From the NCBI GenBank assembly GCA_036365145.1, contig JAEOAD010000012.1:43717001-43781000 (forward strand): a DNA stretch of 64,000 bases, read 5' to 3'. Below the pieces are notes generated by a model, which ran no database searches, was not told the origin of the DNA, and saw only the letters and a list, made by a program, of their open reading frames with translations. Shown piece after piece: positions 45,153 to 56,241 of this stretch. The translations under genes and the position numbers were made by a program. Numbering within the stretch: the first letter of the stretch is position 1; the number at the start of each line of letters is the position of its first letter. This stretch comes from Orientallactaga sibirica (Eukaryota > Chordata > Mammalia > Rodentia > Dipodidae).

Positions 45153-45895
45153 TATCTTAATCCAGGTAGCAAGAAGAAGTTTATTGGTTATAACATCTCT
45201 CCCCACGTGTTTAAGCAGGTACACACTCCTGCTTCCACTTTTTCTTAAATTGGCAAGGACTATTCACTACTGAATAAATCTCTTTTTATCTGTGTTTAAA
45301 CAATCTTTGCAATTTGTTCTTTTTTGTCACTAAATTGATCACCTTTAATTAACCCGCTGCCTTATCAGAAGGAGGTATGAGCATCACTCCTACTTGTCCT
45401 GCTATCAGTGAGTGGAGTTCTGTTTCACTCTGCAATGTAAACAAAATGCCCATCACCAGAACCCACCTCTTCGCTAAACCACTGTATCACAGCAGCAGTT
45501 CCCTCCCTGAAAGCCCCCACCTTAGACAATATTCCTTGAACTCTACTTAGCTACATGTTAACCTATTCTTCATCCAAATTAATCAGTGATCTTCAAGAAG
45601 GAATTTACATCCAGTGCTGCTTGATTCCCTGGGCTATTGTAAAAGGAAAGAAAACTTCACTAAATGTTTATGAATTCAACTTCACATATACAGCTTTCTT
45701 CATGGATGAGATTGTCTGTGATCATTTCACAATACATAAAAATAAAATTTGTAGAGAAGCCATGGCAAATGTCTCTGGTTAATTGGCCATTTTCACCATA
45801 TTACAGGTGTTTTATAGTTAATTATTTAAGTGACTATTTCAATTATCTTCCTGGGATCTTCAGAATATTTAATAATAAAGTATAGTGATTATATA

Positions 45896-45898
<3 letters not shown>
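45153..45898. other. Unique spacer
   Basis: About 750 bases, somewhat less AT-rich at 45340-45540. No exon or repeat recognised. Confidence 0.45.

Positions 45899-45941
<43 letters not shown>
45899..45941. repeat. (AT)n microsatellite
   Basis: About 21 AT dinucleotides, uninterrupted. Confidence 0.97.
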
Positions 45942-45944
<3 letters not shown>

Positions 45945-46734
45945 TTTCTTTCCTTTGGGTTCTGTCATTAGAAGATTTAAAATTTATCTCATGTAAAGAT
46001 ATTTAATCTCTTGAACTTGAAAGATCCAGTCTAAAATAAACATGGTTTCCACCCAACTTCTGCTTCTAAGGAGGAGTACATATATTCTTTTCTTTATTCC
46101 TCTCATCCAGCACAACTAAAGCTTCTCAACACCATTCTAAAATATAATAAATAGGAATCCAAAGGATATAAAAGATTAAAAGAAGCTAGACTGGGTAAGG
46201 ATATCAGGAGCCTAGAATTTCATAGATATGAGTTCAATGTGTTCTTACCAACTAATAAGCGAAAAATTTGGTGTGCATGAAGCCAGAAATACAGAGAGAA
46301 AGAGAGAGAGAGAGAGAGAGACAAAGGGTTGGGGAGATTCTTAGAGATTTAAAAAGATAGAGAGGCTAAAACCCAAGGCAAAAAATTGGACAAATGAAAT
46401 TGACAATAATTTTAAACCTTCAATATTCTGCCTTATAAGCACACTGAAGAAAGAAGTAATGGTTCACGCCTGACTGATCTCAGCAAAGTGGCAATGATCA
46501 AAGTTCAAGTAGTGGGCAGACAGGGAGAAAGGGAGTGAGGGAGGGAAAGAGCAAAAGAGAGAGAAGGGGGCTCTACCACATCATTTTTTTCTGTCAAAAT
46601 GGTCACATAAGACTTAAAGATTTGTTCTATCATAACATATGTAATTACACCTTGCATACTTTTAATTAGTCTTAATGACCTCTTCTCATGAGTCATCTAT
46701 TAAGTTGCTGAGGTGAAGTGTTAATTGATATTAT
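45942..46734. other. Unique spacer with (GA)n and purine-rich tracts
   Basis: (GA)n at 46292-46321 and a purine-rich run at 46519-46570. Otherwise no recognised feature. Confidence 0.6.
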
Positions 46735-46800
46735 AGACCAGGCACTGTTCTATGTGCTGGGACTCACTGATAAAAAGAAGTGAATTGTGGGATTACCTGC
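46735..46800 (+). mobile_element. Small MIR-like fragment
   Basis: 'gaccaggcactgttctatgt' followed by 'gctgggactcactgataaaa' matches the conserved MIR/L2-like 'caggcactgt..t..gtgctgggg' motif. Confidence 0.5.
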
Positions 46801-47255
46801 TCAGGGCATTTGCCTTCTTTCCTTCTCTTATGCTTTTATATAAGTTATTGCTTGACTTTCAAAAACTGAATTAGCTCTAAAATGAAGGGTATTTATTATA
46901 TAGGGGTGAGGAAGAAAAGGGAAAAAAAGAATAAAAATAATGGCAAATATTGATAAAGAAAAGGACAGGGAGATAATAGAAACCAGAAGGAGGAGAGATG
47001 GGTAGAAACAGCATTTAAAACATTTCACAAAATATAACTTCAATTGTACTCTTATGATGTAAATGTGTTCAACACAGGAAAGGGACCTGTGTAAGCAATA
47101 GCTAGGATTACACAATTTGGATGCTTTTTGGAATATATGAGAATGATAAAATAATTGTAATCCTTTGAGATTGGATATTTTGTTACTTATCAAACTTCCC
47201 TTCATCCATACAACTAATAAACTGCGTTTTAGTCTTCTGTATATATAGGGTTTAA

Positions 47256-47445
47256 AAACAAAAAACAAAAACAAAAACAAAAACAAAAAAAGGCCAGGCA
47301 TGATGGCACATGCCTTTAATCACTGCACTTGGGTGGCACAGGTAGGAGGATCATGATGAATTCGAGGCCACCCTGAGACTAGTGAATTCCAGGTCAGCCT
47401 GAGCTGGAGTGAGACCCTACCTTGAAAAACCAAAAAAAAAAAAAA
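47256..47445 (+). mobile_element. B1-type SINE preceded by (AAAAAC)n
   Basis: The (AAAAAC)n tract at 47256-47288 is followed by 'ggccaggcatgatggcacat', 'ggccaccctgagactagtga', 'gagtgagaccctaccttga' and a long A tail. The leading A-rich tract may be the tail of an earlier element that was the insertion target. A frame of 157 codons on the minus strand (46828-47301) begins inside this tract. Confidence 0.93.
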
Positions 47446-47505
47446 AATTAAAAAAAGTGCCAGGTGTGAAATTTGTGACTGTGTGCATTGGTGGGACCCA
47501 GTATT

Positions 47506-47700
47506 ATCTTTATTTATTTGAAAGAAAGAGAATGTGCCAGATAGAGATAGAATGGGTGTGCCAGGGGCTTTAGTAGCTGCAAATGAACTGCAGACACATG
47601 TGCCAACCTTGTACATTTGTCTTACATAGATCCAGGGGAATTGAATGTGGGTGCTTTTGCTTTGCAGCCAAGTGCCTTAAAGACTAAGCCATCTCTCCAG
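47506..47700 (-). mobile_element. DIP-a SINE
   Basis: Reverse copy: 'gaatgggtgtgccaggggct', 'gtagctgcaaatgaactgca', 'ttgctttgcagccaagtgcc' and head 'aagccatctctccag'. Confidence 0.9.
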
Positions 47701-48229
47701 TTCAATATTGTTTTTCATTGTGGACTCATGTCTTCCTATTTTCCTCACTTGTAATCTAAGCTTTTTACACTAAAACCATAGCAATTGTTTTTCTTTCTTC
47801 TTATTGCACCATGTATAAGATATTTGTATATTTTCTTTTGTTTTCTTGTTCAACCCTTGCTATTTTTCCACCTATCCCTTATTTCTTCTTATAGGATATA
47901 TAAATATATATCCTTACTTGAAACCTAGTTCACAGCTTCTGGCAGTGACTTGCTTGTTTGCTGTCTCATTTTAGGTGTCGTATCTCATACTGCCCAACAG
48001 TTGTATGAGATTGTTTTGTAGTGTTACTACCAGCTCATTCCTATCTTCTTAGAGGTAAAAATGACAAACTGCCTTTTCAAGTTCTAGGAGGGTAGTTTTG
48101 CCAGAATAAATTTTTCTATCATAATTTTTTACTGAGTAAAATTGCAATTTCATTGTACTAATGGGGATAGAGAGGCCTAAGTGAGGTCAGGGGAAGAGAT
48201 TGAGTAAAGGAAAGGTGGAGGGAGGGCTA
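47701..48229. other. Unique spacer
   Basis: No recognised feature; T-rich throughout. Confidence 0.5.
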
Positions 48230-49118
48230 ATAAAATTCTAAGAGGGTATAAATAAGTCTTATGGAAACCTACTTTTTGGTTCAATGGCACACCCAGAAAC
48301 CATGGAAATTTTTCAGTGCCAGGGATGGGATACCTTCCAGTAAGTTGTTGGCCAGGGATGTCCCCGACACCCCTGAAGCTGGAAAAAGCTATATTCCATG
48401 CAGTTCCATGGGAGAGAGAGAAATCACACTAGAGATAAGCAACAGTGGACACTGCAAGCCTTAAATTTGGCCAGCCAGAACAAATGAGCAAACAGCTGCA
48501 ATAGTGGCATATCTGTTATAGAGGAAACCAACTGCTCTCTAGTTGGACAGGAGGCCTACTCCAAGGGCAGGAATATATGCTTGATACTGAAAACCTATTA
48601 TGGGGGAATTCAAGAGCCCTAGGGGTATAACATCTGCTGGTGTCTGGATAAATGTATATCCTATTTTCACCAAACTTCCTGGAAAGCACTTCTCTTAATG
48701 TCTATACTCATGATGGCAATGACCTCTGGGATAACTCAGAAGGCACCATAGTGCTGAGAAGAAATGACAGAGGAGTGCTCAGCACTTAAACATCTCTATT
48801 ACTCCTTCCATGGCTCAGGGTCCATTGTGGAAGAGCTGGTAGAAAGAATGTAAGAGCCAAAGGATGGGCAGAACTGTTTAAAATGCACTCTTACAGACAA
48901 AAAAATGAGCTGGATACCTCATGGTGCCTGACATAAGCTATACAAGATGATCATAATAGGAGGAAAAGATGATGACATAAAAAAAAAAAAAAGACAGACT
49001 GATTGAGAGGGGGAGAGGATATGACGCAGAATGGAGTTACAAAGGGAATTTGTGGGGAGGGAAGTACCATGGTTTATTTTCTATAATTATGGAAGCTGTC
49101 TATTAAAAAAACTTGAGA
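48230..49118 (+). mobile_element. L1 3' UTR, 5'-truncated insertion
   Basis: Long, well-ordered match to the L1 3' UTR family: 'ttatggaaacctactttttg', 'caatggcacacccagaaacc', 'cagtgccagggatgggatac', 'gtggcatatctgttatagag', 'gctctctagttggacaggag', 'cttctcttaatgtctatac', 'gtgctcagcacttaaacatc', then 'ggaggaaaagatgatgacat', a purine-rich run and 'ataattatggaagctgtcta' before the A tail. No ORF2 coding remains. Confidence 0.85.
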
Positions 49119-49144
49119 TTAATTCATAATAAAAGAAACACTAG

Positions 49145-49213
49145 TGGCCAGACATGATGATGCACTTCTTTAATCACAGCTCTTGGGAGGCCAAGGTCAG
49201 AAGATGACCTATA
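49145..49213 (+). mobile_element. B1-type SINE, 3' truncated
   Basis: Only the head and centre survive: 'ggccagacatgatgatgcac', 'tttaatcacagctcttggga'. It then switches into the old repeat starting at 49214. Confidence 0.8.
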
Positions 49214-50290
49214 TATTTTTACAGTGTCTCAAACTGTAGCTCACAATTCATCCTTATGGTTCCATTGGGTTTCCATGCAAGCAATCCTGCTTCACACTGC
49301 CCATGGCCATTTCCAAAACACAAAACCATGTTGCAAATTCAATGACCCTCTCTTTCTTGCATTTCTTATATTCCATAATACCAGGTAGGGTGACAAGTTG
49401 TTAACCCAGGGGCCTGGGGGATAAAGCAGACTTTGAAGAACAGGACATTTCTTTAGCATTCAGGTCCCTTCAAAGGAGTCTACATTCTTCTTGTTGCCTC
49501 AATACAGGTTATCTGACCCAATCTCAAATGTTATAATCACTCATATAATTGCAGCTGAATGGGCAGAAGTTTCAGCCCAAATACTTCATTTATTTGCCAC
49601 ATCCCTCTATTCATACTAGTTTATTTCTACACAATGCAAGCCTGTACAAATTCTCAGGACATAGGCATAACAGCAAGCCTCTCACACAAACTGCTTCTAG
49701 CCCAGTCCAGGCAAAGCTCTTACCCTCATAAGCCAAACATCACAGTCCTCAGTTCTTACTGCCTTCAGGTCTTTTAGCTCTGACCAGAATAGTCCATCAA
49801 GCTGTACTTAGAGCACTGCAAGGCATCTCTTAGGTCATGCTTTCAAATTCATCAACATCCTCCTGCAAAGCAGTTCCAAAAGGCCAGAAGCCACACAGTT
49901 AGGTGTCTAGCAGCAATGACACCACTCCTTGATAATAACTTTATTGTGCAGTCATGTAAGCATTGCTGGCAGGAAGCACCTGACCAAGAGCAGCTTGTGA
50001 GAAAAAATGGTTTATTTTGGCTTACAGACTTGAGGGGAAGTTCCATGACTGCAGGGGAAAATGATGACATGAACAGAGTGTGGATATCCTCTCCTAGCCA
50101 ACATTGGATAGACAACAGCAGTGGGACAGTGTGCCAAACACTGGTGTGAGCAAACTGGCTATAGTACCCATAAGTCCACCCCCAACAATGCACTGCCTCC
50201 AAAAGATGTTAATTCTCAAATCTCCATCAGCTGTGAATCTGGCATTCAGAATATCTAAATTTATGGGGGACACCTGAATCAAACCACCAC
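49214..50290 (+). mobile_element. Old medium-reiteration rodent repeat, ~1.1 kb copy
   Basis: Colinear with 27068-27985: 'ctacacaatgcaagcctgta', 'gccaaacatcacagtcctca', 'gcactgcaaggcatctctta', 'aaagcagttccaaaaggcca', 'cctgaccaagagcagcttgt', 'gtttattttggcttacagac' and the end 'aatttatgggggacacctga'. Frames on both strands here are remnants of this repeat, not genes. Confidence 0.7.
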
Positions 50291-50457
50291 ACCTTCACCC
50301 TCAGCCAGGATTACTAGGATTATGGGAGTACCCTCTAACAAGCAGTTACATAAAAATTTTATCTACTTGAAATTTTGAATAGTCACAGACATAGAATGAG
50401 GGTTTAAAGGGAGATACAGCTGACAAATTATTTTCTTATGGAAATTAATAACAAAAC

Positions 50458-50620
50458 CTGCTGGGAATGGTGGTGCACACCTTTAATCCCAGCACTTGGG
50501 AGGCTGGGATAGGAGAATTTCATACAGTTTGAGGCCTCCCCTGGAACTACATAGTGAATTCCAGGTATCCTAAACTAGAGTGAGACATTACCTTGAACCC
50601 TACTCCCCAAGGGAAGAAGA
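50458..50620 (+). mobile_element. B1-type SINE, diverged
   Basis: 'ctgctgggaatggtggtgca', 'cctttaatcccagcacttgg', 'ctacatagtgaattccaggt' and 'gagtgagacattaccttgaa'. Confidence 0.9.
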
Positions 50621-50954
50621 AACCCAAAAAACAAAGAATAAAAAAAGTAAATAAAAAGCAAGTAAAAGGAACAGAAAAAAAGCCAAACAAAACAATTATA
50701 AACTTATTAAATATGCATTTGTGATTTGCATAATATGTCATTTAAGAGTGCTATTTCTCAGTCTACCTGTGGATTTTGACTTAAACTAACTTTAACTACA
50801 ATACAGAATATGACCAAGTTATGTGATTTCCACTTCTAAAGCAATTCTGAAAAAGATATACATTTTAGCTGTAAGAAATATATGTCCTTTCTTGATTGTA
50901 CTTTAAACTATAATGTCCCTTACCTAGCCATTTGAAGTTGCAAAATATTCTGGT

Positions 50955-52385
50955 GGATTTCTGTGGCCATTTGAATCCTGTGCTCCTCCACCATCCAAAA
51001 AAATCTCATGTATTCGGAATGCATGGTCCCTAGCTAATGGCAGTTTGGGAGGCTTGGTGGAGGAAGTATGTCTCTGGGGACTGTAAGTTAAAATAAAACC
51101 TTTCCTTCTATCAGCTTCCTTTTGTCATGTGTTTTATCCCAGCTACATGAAGGTAATTATGACAGAAAATTGGTACCAGGGGAGTGGATTGTTGCTTACA
51201 GTGGATTGTTGGTCTTTTGGGACTGATTTGCTGAAGGAATTTGAAAGGATTTGAAAAAAGGATTTGAAAACTCCTTGAAGTGCTTTAAATAGAACTTGAT
51301 GGACCATTCTGGTTGAAAGACCTAAATGCAGAAAAATACTGGACTATCAAGGTTTCACTTCATGAGTGGGGGGAATTCCTTTGTCAGGACTGGGATATAG
51401 GAAGTTTATGTAAAAGTCTGGCTATGTTCTTTGAACTTGAACAGGGTTGAATTTAGAATAAATGGACTGATGTGGGCACTAGTGAAAGATTCAGGCCATA
51501 GACTACAGAAAGATTCTGTTGTAATTGTTTGAGAGATTATCATCATTGAGACTAGGCCAGCTGTTCTGCACTCAGACACTGAGAAGAATGCTCACTCTTG
51601 AAAGAACAGAGCCTTAAGCAAGAATGCTGAAGGAGTTTTCTTCAGAGTTGGTTTCATCCCATTCTAGATTAACAATTTGGTAGTCCACATGATACTCATT
51701 TTGGAGGTTTAAGAAAAATCAGAGCCAGGCATGGCCATGCACGCCTTTCATCCCAGCACTTGGGAGGCAGAGGTAGGAGGATCACCATGAGATTGAAGCC
51801 ACCCTGAGACTACAAAGTGAATTCCAAGTCAGCCTGGGCTAGAGTGAGGCCTTATGTCGGAAAAAAAAAATCAGGAAAGAAAGGGTCATTGAAGTTTTCA
51901 GCACGTTTTTTAGATAGTCACAGGGCAATGCGAGGAAGAGCTGTTGTAGCACCAGTGTGGAGGCTCTGGAAGGCAACACCAGGACCTGTGCATTGCAGTG
52001 AAGACAGCAGAATTTTGGAGATGTCAGTACAACAGCCACCGAAGAGAGCTGACAGCAGTGGGCAGATTCTTCCGTGGGTTAGTCAGCACCCCAGATAGAG
52101 GGTCAGAATGGGAATTCCCAGATGCAGGACATCTATGTATAATATTTGGTATTTTCCTTACTTGTTTTATAATTTGCATTGGTTCAACCTTTTCCTATGT
52201 CTTCTTTGCAGTAAGAATGTTTACTCTGTGCCATTATGTTTATGTACTTTGTGTTTTCCTTTAATAGCATATAATTAAGTGACTCTCTTTTGTCTCACAT
52301 GAGTACTGGGAATTTGGACTTTTAACAGTGTTGAGATTGATAAAAAATTATGGAACATTTGTAAGATAATAAAGCCTTCACCTTG
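50955..52385 (+). mobile_element. LTR-like old rodent repeat with internal-type sequence
   Basis: 50955-51180 matches the LTR-like family ('gtggccatttgaatcctgtg', 'taagttaaaataaaaccttt', 'ggtaattatgacagaaaatt'). About 1.2 kb follows beginning 'ttggtaccaggggagtgg', continuing to 'gggaatttggacttttaaca' and 'gatgcaggacatctatg', which I take to be the linked internal part. A B1 (51723) interrupts it. The frame at 51817-52098 spans the B1 and is not a gene. The right border is uncertain. Confidence 0.5.
51723..51865 (+). mobile_element. B1-type SINE with 9-bp duplication
   Basis: 'agccaggcatggccatgcac', 'ggatcaccatgagattgaag' and 'gagtgaggccttatgtcgg' then A tail. Flanked by aaaaatcag at 51714-51722 and 51866-51874. 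Confidence 0.94.
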
Positions 52386-52789
52386 TAGTGTTGATCAAAT
52401 GAGCCTTTTATCCTCCCAAATGTGTTAAGGTGCCTTAGCATATAAACACCCAACCCACACTCAGGTTAGGCCCACAGAAAAAAAGAGCACCATTGATTCA
52501 TTTTCTTGGGGATTAACAACCAAGTGTCAATTTAATTCAAAGGTTCCCCAACATCACTGCACCTGAATTGTGAATAAAGACCTTCATGTGAAGGTTGCAG
52601 TCTGTAGCAACTTTTTCAGAGTGTCTTGGGGTAAGGAATAGACATGAGTGGTCTAGAGAAACATTTACAATGAACAAAAAAATACTTTAAATGTTTTCTT
52701 TTCCAGGCACAAAGTATCCAGAGCTTTCATGACCTCACAGTGCTGTTCTTACTTATACAACACCTGCAGAATCTTAGAAACATCATCAT
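52386..52789. other. Unique or unrecognised sequence
   Basis: About 400 bases between an old LTR-like repeat and an L1 remnant; no confident call. Confidence 0.4.
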
Positions 52790-52960
52790 GTCGTCATGGT
52801 TGATAAAAGAGGGCAGAAAAAGAATGTCATCAAAGTAGAAAAGAACTATTTGGAAACAAGAGAGGATTCAGTGGGAAGGGGATAACTTAGGGAGAGAAAA
52901 AACAAAGTAGAGGAGGTGAGTATATTCAAATGCATTATGTGTAAGGATAAAATATGCTAT
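52790..52960 (+). mobile_element. L1 3' end remnant
   Basis: 'gaactatttggaaacaagag', 'agtgggaaggggataactta' and 'atattcaaatgcattatgtg' resemble the L1 3' block at 24880. The A-rich terminus is displaced by the B1 pair. Confidence 0.5.
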
Positions 52961-52967
52961 TTTAGAA

Positions 52968-53131
52968 AAGGCCGGACATGGTGTCCCATGCCTTTAATCC
53001 CAGCTCTTGGGAGGCAGAGGTAGGTGGATCGCTGTGAGTTCAAGGTCACCCTGAGGCTACATAGTGAATTCCAGGTTAGCCTGAGCTAGAGTGAGACCCT
53101 ACCTCGAAAATCCAAAAAAAAAAAAAAAAAT
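52968..53131 (+). mobile_element. B1-type SINE, left member of an inverted pair
   Basis: 'gccggacatggtgtcccatg', 'cctttaatcccagctcttgg', 'gagtgagaccctacctcgaa' and A tail. Target sequence attttagaaaagg (left) recurs as attagaaaaagg after the tail. Confidence 0.95.
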
Positions 53132-53143
53132 TAGAAAAAGGCT

Positions 53144-53307
53144 TTTAAATTTTTTTTGGAAGGGGGATTTGAGGTAGGGTCTCACTGTGGCCCCAGGCTA
53201 ACCTGGAATTAATTATGTAGTCTCAGGATGTCCTCAAACTCATGGTGATCCTTCTACCTCTGCCTCCGGAGTGCTGGGATTAAAGATGTATGCCACCATG
53301 CCCTGCC
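53144..53307 (-). mobile_element. B1-type SINE, right member of an inverted pair
   Basis: 'gaggtagggtctcactgtgg', 'ggtgatccttctacctctgc' and 'gtgctgggattaaagatgta'. Flanked by tagaaaaaggct at 53132-53143 and 53308-53319, a perfect duplication that reuses the target of the left B1. Confidence 0.95.
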
Positions 53308-53319
53308 TAGAAAAAGGCT

Positions 53320-54846
53320 ATTTCCATCAGTTCCAAAATTCCGAATGAAATGTTAGAAAAAAAATAAATATTTAAAAAAAATATTTGCTGAACTTACAAC
53401 AAATTAGGGCAAATAACAGAAAGAAGAAACACAGAGCCAACAGGCATTTTAATACTGCTCCAATTCACTAATAATTTGGAAAGTATAAATGTAATAACCT
53501 ATAATTTCACACCCATAACATGAAAATATTTTTAAAATAGTAACAAAAACCAAGTTATATGGCAACAGGAATGGTTTATCTTTCTTGGCAGATATATAAG
53601 TTAGCATAGACCCTTTGGAGGGCAATTTCTTACCCTATAGTGAAGTGAAAATGGGCATATTTTATAACAGCATTCATACTTCCCCACAAACCACATGTCA
53701 TCAGAGACATGTACAGGAAAGTTCATTATAGTATTGTCTGTAGAAATCAGAAAAATGAACATGGTCTGAATTTGTATTTAGGAGATTCAGTCAAGAAATT
53801 GTGTGCAGTAGAAGAATTTACAGTTGTTCAAATAAAGGCATGAGAAAAATTTTATTTACTGATATAATTACTTTAAATATTGACTATAAGTAAACTCCAG
53901 AATTATCATAAAGTATACTATAATGTAATTTTAATACTTACCCAATAAATTACAGGATGTTTGGAGATAGCATGTCAAATAATATAAGAAAATATACATA
54001 ATAATTTAAATATCAAATTTATGGTAATATAACCTCTGAATAGGGACAATGAAGATGAGATATGAGGTGAATAAATCAGAGACTTCAACTGCATTTTATT
54101 TTTTAAACTTAGTAGTGGATACAAATTATATTATTAAATACATTTTTGTGTCAAAAATAATTTAATAAGTAATAAATCGTTTATTGTCACTTCACCATTG
54201 GAAATTTCATGGCTCTTTTTTTTTATTTTATTTTATTTTTTTTTTGGCTTTTAGGTTTGAACCTGTAAAGTCTCTAAGCCTTAGTAGATAATAATTTTTG
54301 AATCCTTATCTTTTAACATCATTTTAACATACAGTTATAACTCCCTTAAACAGCAAGTTTTAGCACGCAAATTTTGATTAGAATTGCTGACAGGAAAGTC
54401 CTTTAACCTACAATCATTTTTCAAAGTAAGTGAAGATTAATTTTCTTAATACTATTTCTACCTGCATCACTGTACCCCATCTAGAAGCTTACAAAATACT
54501 GTTTCTCTGACCTCTTCAAGTATATCTACCCAGAAATTAAAGAAGATTTACTCAGTCACACAATTAATCATGCATTGGAAATGATAACATTTGGGCCTGG
54601 AAACTTCTGACTGCCACTTTAATCAAGAGGACATGATCTTGGGCCATCTGTCACTCACAAAATATTATTCCTCCACAAAATCCTAACTCGAATATTGTAA
54701 TCCAGGATTTCATTTCCAATTCACTTCATCAGTTGGATGGTTCTAATTCTTTCTTGCTTTCTGCTTGCATTCTTAGTCTTATCAATTACATTGGTATCTC
54801 CCCTTGACCCACTACTTCTTTGTATGATAGATACCAATGAGCTTAC
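53320..54846. other. Unique AT-rich spacer
   Basis: About 1.5 kb; a T/A-rich low-complexity tract lies at 54217-54246. No repeat recognised. Confidence 0.5.
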
Positions 54847-55020
54847 TCTACCCGAGGGAAACTTTTGCATTCCCGCCCTGCAGACATTGAGAGCAATGTG
54901 TTGAGTATCAACGCCCTTGGGAAAATAGCATAACCTTGCTTCTCTTTGACATTCTGACAGCATATTTAATCTGTCTGAAGGATGGATCATGTTGGCTGTC
55001 ATTTTGATCATGTCAGGGTC
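54847..55020 (-). other. Candidate orphan exon (174 bp, open, splice-flanked)
   Basis: On the minus strand a pyrimidine-rich tract ending tttgcattccag (55032-55021) abuts 174 bases that are open in one frame for exactly 58 codons, beginning Asp-Pro-Asp-Met-Ile-Lys and ending Phe-Pro-Ser-Gly-Arg, followed by a donor-like GTAAGC (54846-54841). Acceptor, donor and a length divisible by three agree with a phase-0 coding exon. I do not recognise the peptide, and the frame also stays open past the donor to 54721, so chance remains likely. No neighbouring exon was identified in the window. Confidence 0.25.
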
Positions 55021-55084
55021 CTGGAATGCAAACAAAGGAGAAAGGTAGTTCAACAGCTGTGCTCATTGTTCTCTGGTTCCTGAT

Positions 55085-55235
55085 ATTCATTGCTACCACC
55101 TCTGCGTCATACCCTGTCACAATGCCTTCTCCAGCATGATGGGCTATAATCTCAAAATGTAAGCTGAAATACACTTTTCCTAGCTTCGGTTACTTCTGGT
55201 CAGGCATTTTGTAACAGCTGTTAGAAATGCTGAAG
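55085..55235 (+). mobile_element. LTR-like old rodent repeat, 3' part
   Basis: 'ccttctccagcatgatgggc', 'taatctcaaaatgtaagctg', 'aaatacacttttcctagctt' and 'ggtcaggcattttgtaacag' are the family 3' block, diverged. Confidence 0.6.
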
Positions 55236-55922
55236 GTCAAGCCAAGGACACTCATCTGCTAAGCCAGTTTTCTACTACTGACTAACACTTTAGCCTCTGT
55301 CTGTGAATGAGTAGTGAAAAATACTATTAAAGGAATGAGCTAGTAGGAATGAGTTCATTTTCAGTTTTTCTTCCATATGAGGATAGGATTTGTGGATCTG
55401 AGATGCATTCTTTAGGTGTGTATGTGAGGCTTCACTAATGATGAAAATAGTGGCAGGTGGACCAAAAGATAAATTCACTGCTGTAGGAAATGTCTATGTC
55501 AATAAGAGTTGTGAATGGCAGCTCTTCTTGTAGTGGAAGATAGTCAATCTGATCAAATTCAGACTGGCTCCTTCCTTGGAGGTTTGTGTGTTGAAGATCC
55601 AGATCTGATACCTCTTGGTAAACATCAAGTTGTCATGGCAGGAAATTTGGTCCCAAGAATATATAGCTTGTAGTGTGACAGAAGGAAAGGAAGATGCTAA
55701 AATATTAGGATAAATCATTTTGCAACCTAGTTATTGAGAGGATTCTTGACAAGAACTTTCATTTGAGAAACATTTCACTGAAACACGTAGCTTTTACATA
55801 TAGATCTATAATGGAGTGATGTGCATGATGCCAAGTCTCTTTATTAGGAATACCACAATTTTGATTCTTGATTCTAAGTTTTCAGATACATGACCAATCT
55901 CTTAGCCATGTTGCATCAATGC
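55236..55922. other. Unique spacer
   Basis: No recognised feature; minus-strand frames here lack domain signals. Confidence 0.5.
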
Positions 55923-55934
55923 ATGAGGACTTTT

Positions 55935-56180
55935 TTTTTTTTTTTTTTTTATTTTTGAAGACAGAGACAGACAGAGGGAGAGATAGACAGAGAATGGGCA
56001 TGCCAGCAGTCTCTCAGCTGCTATGAAAGAAATCCAGATGTGTGCACCCCCTTGTGGGCAAGTGCGGCATTGTTCCCTTGCCTCACTTTGCATCTGGCTA
56101 AACGTGGGACCTGGAGATTGGAACTGGGTTCTTAAGCTTAGCAGGTAGGCGCCTTAACCGCTAAGCCATCTCTCCAGCCC
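55935..56180 (-). mobile_element. DIP-b SINE with ~11-bp duplication
   Basis: Long T run, 'gaatgggcatgccagcagtc', 'gtgggcaagtgcggcattgt', 'ggacctggagattggaact' and head 'aagccatctctccagccc'. Flanked by atgaggactttt at 55923-55934 and 56184-56195. Single B-box form. Confidence 0.95.
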
Positions 56181-56241
56181 TATATGAGGACTTTTAACTT
56201 TGTTCCACATTGTTACCCAGGCTACGGGTATTATTAGATGC

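Noticed and set aside
46828..47301. 157-codon minus-strand frame
   Set aside because: Begins inside an A-rich (AAAAAC)n tract that forces a Phe/Leu run; the rest shows no domain, no conserved motif and no promoter or splice context.
49852..50202. 116-codon minus-strand frame
   Set aside because: Antisense to a dispersed old repeat whose relative at 27 kb does not keep the frame.
51817..52098. 93-codon plus-strand frame
   Set aside because: Starts in a B1 SINE and runs into old LTR-like repeat sequence.
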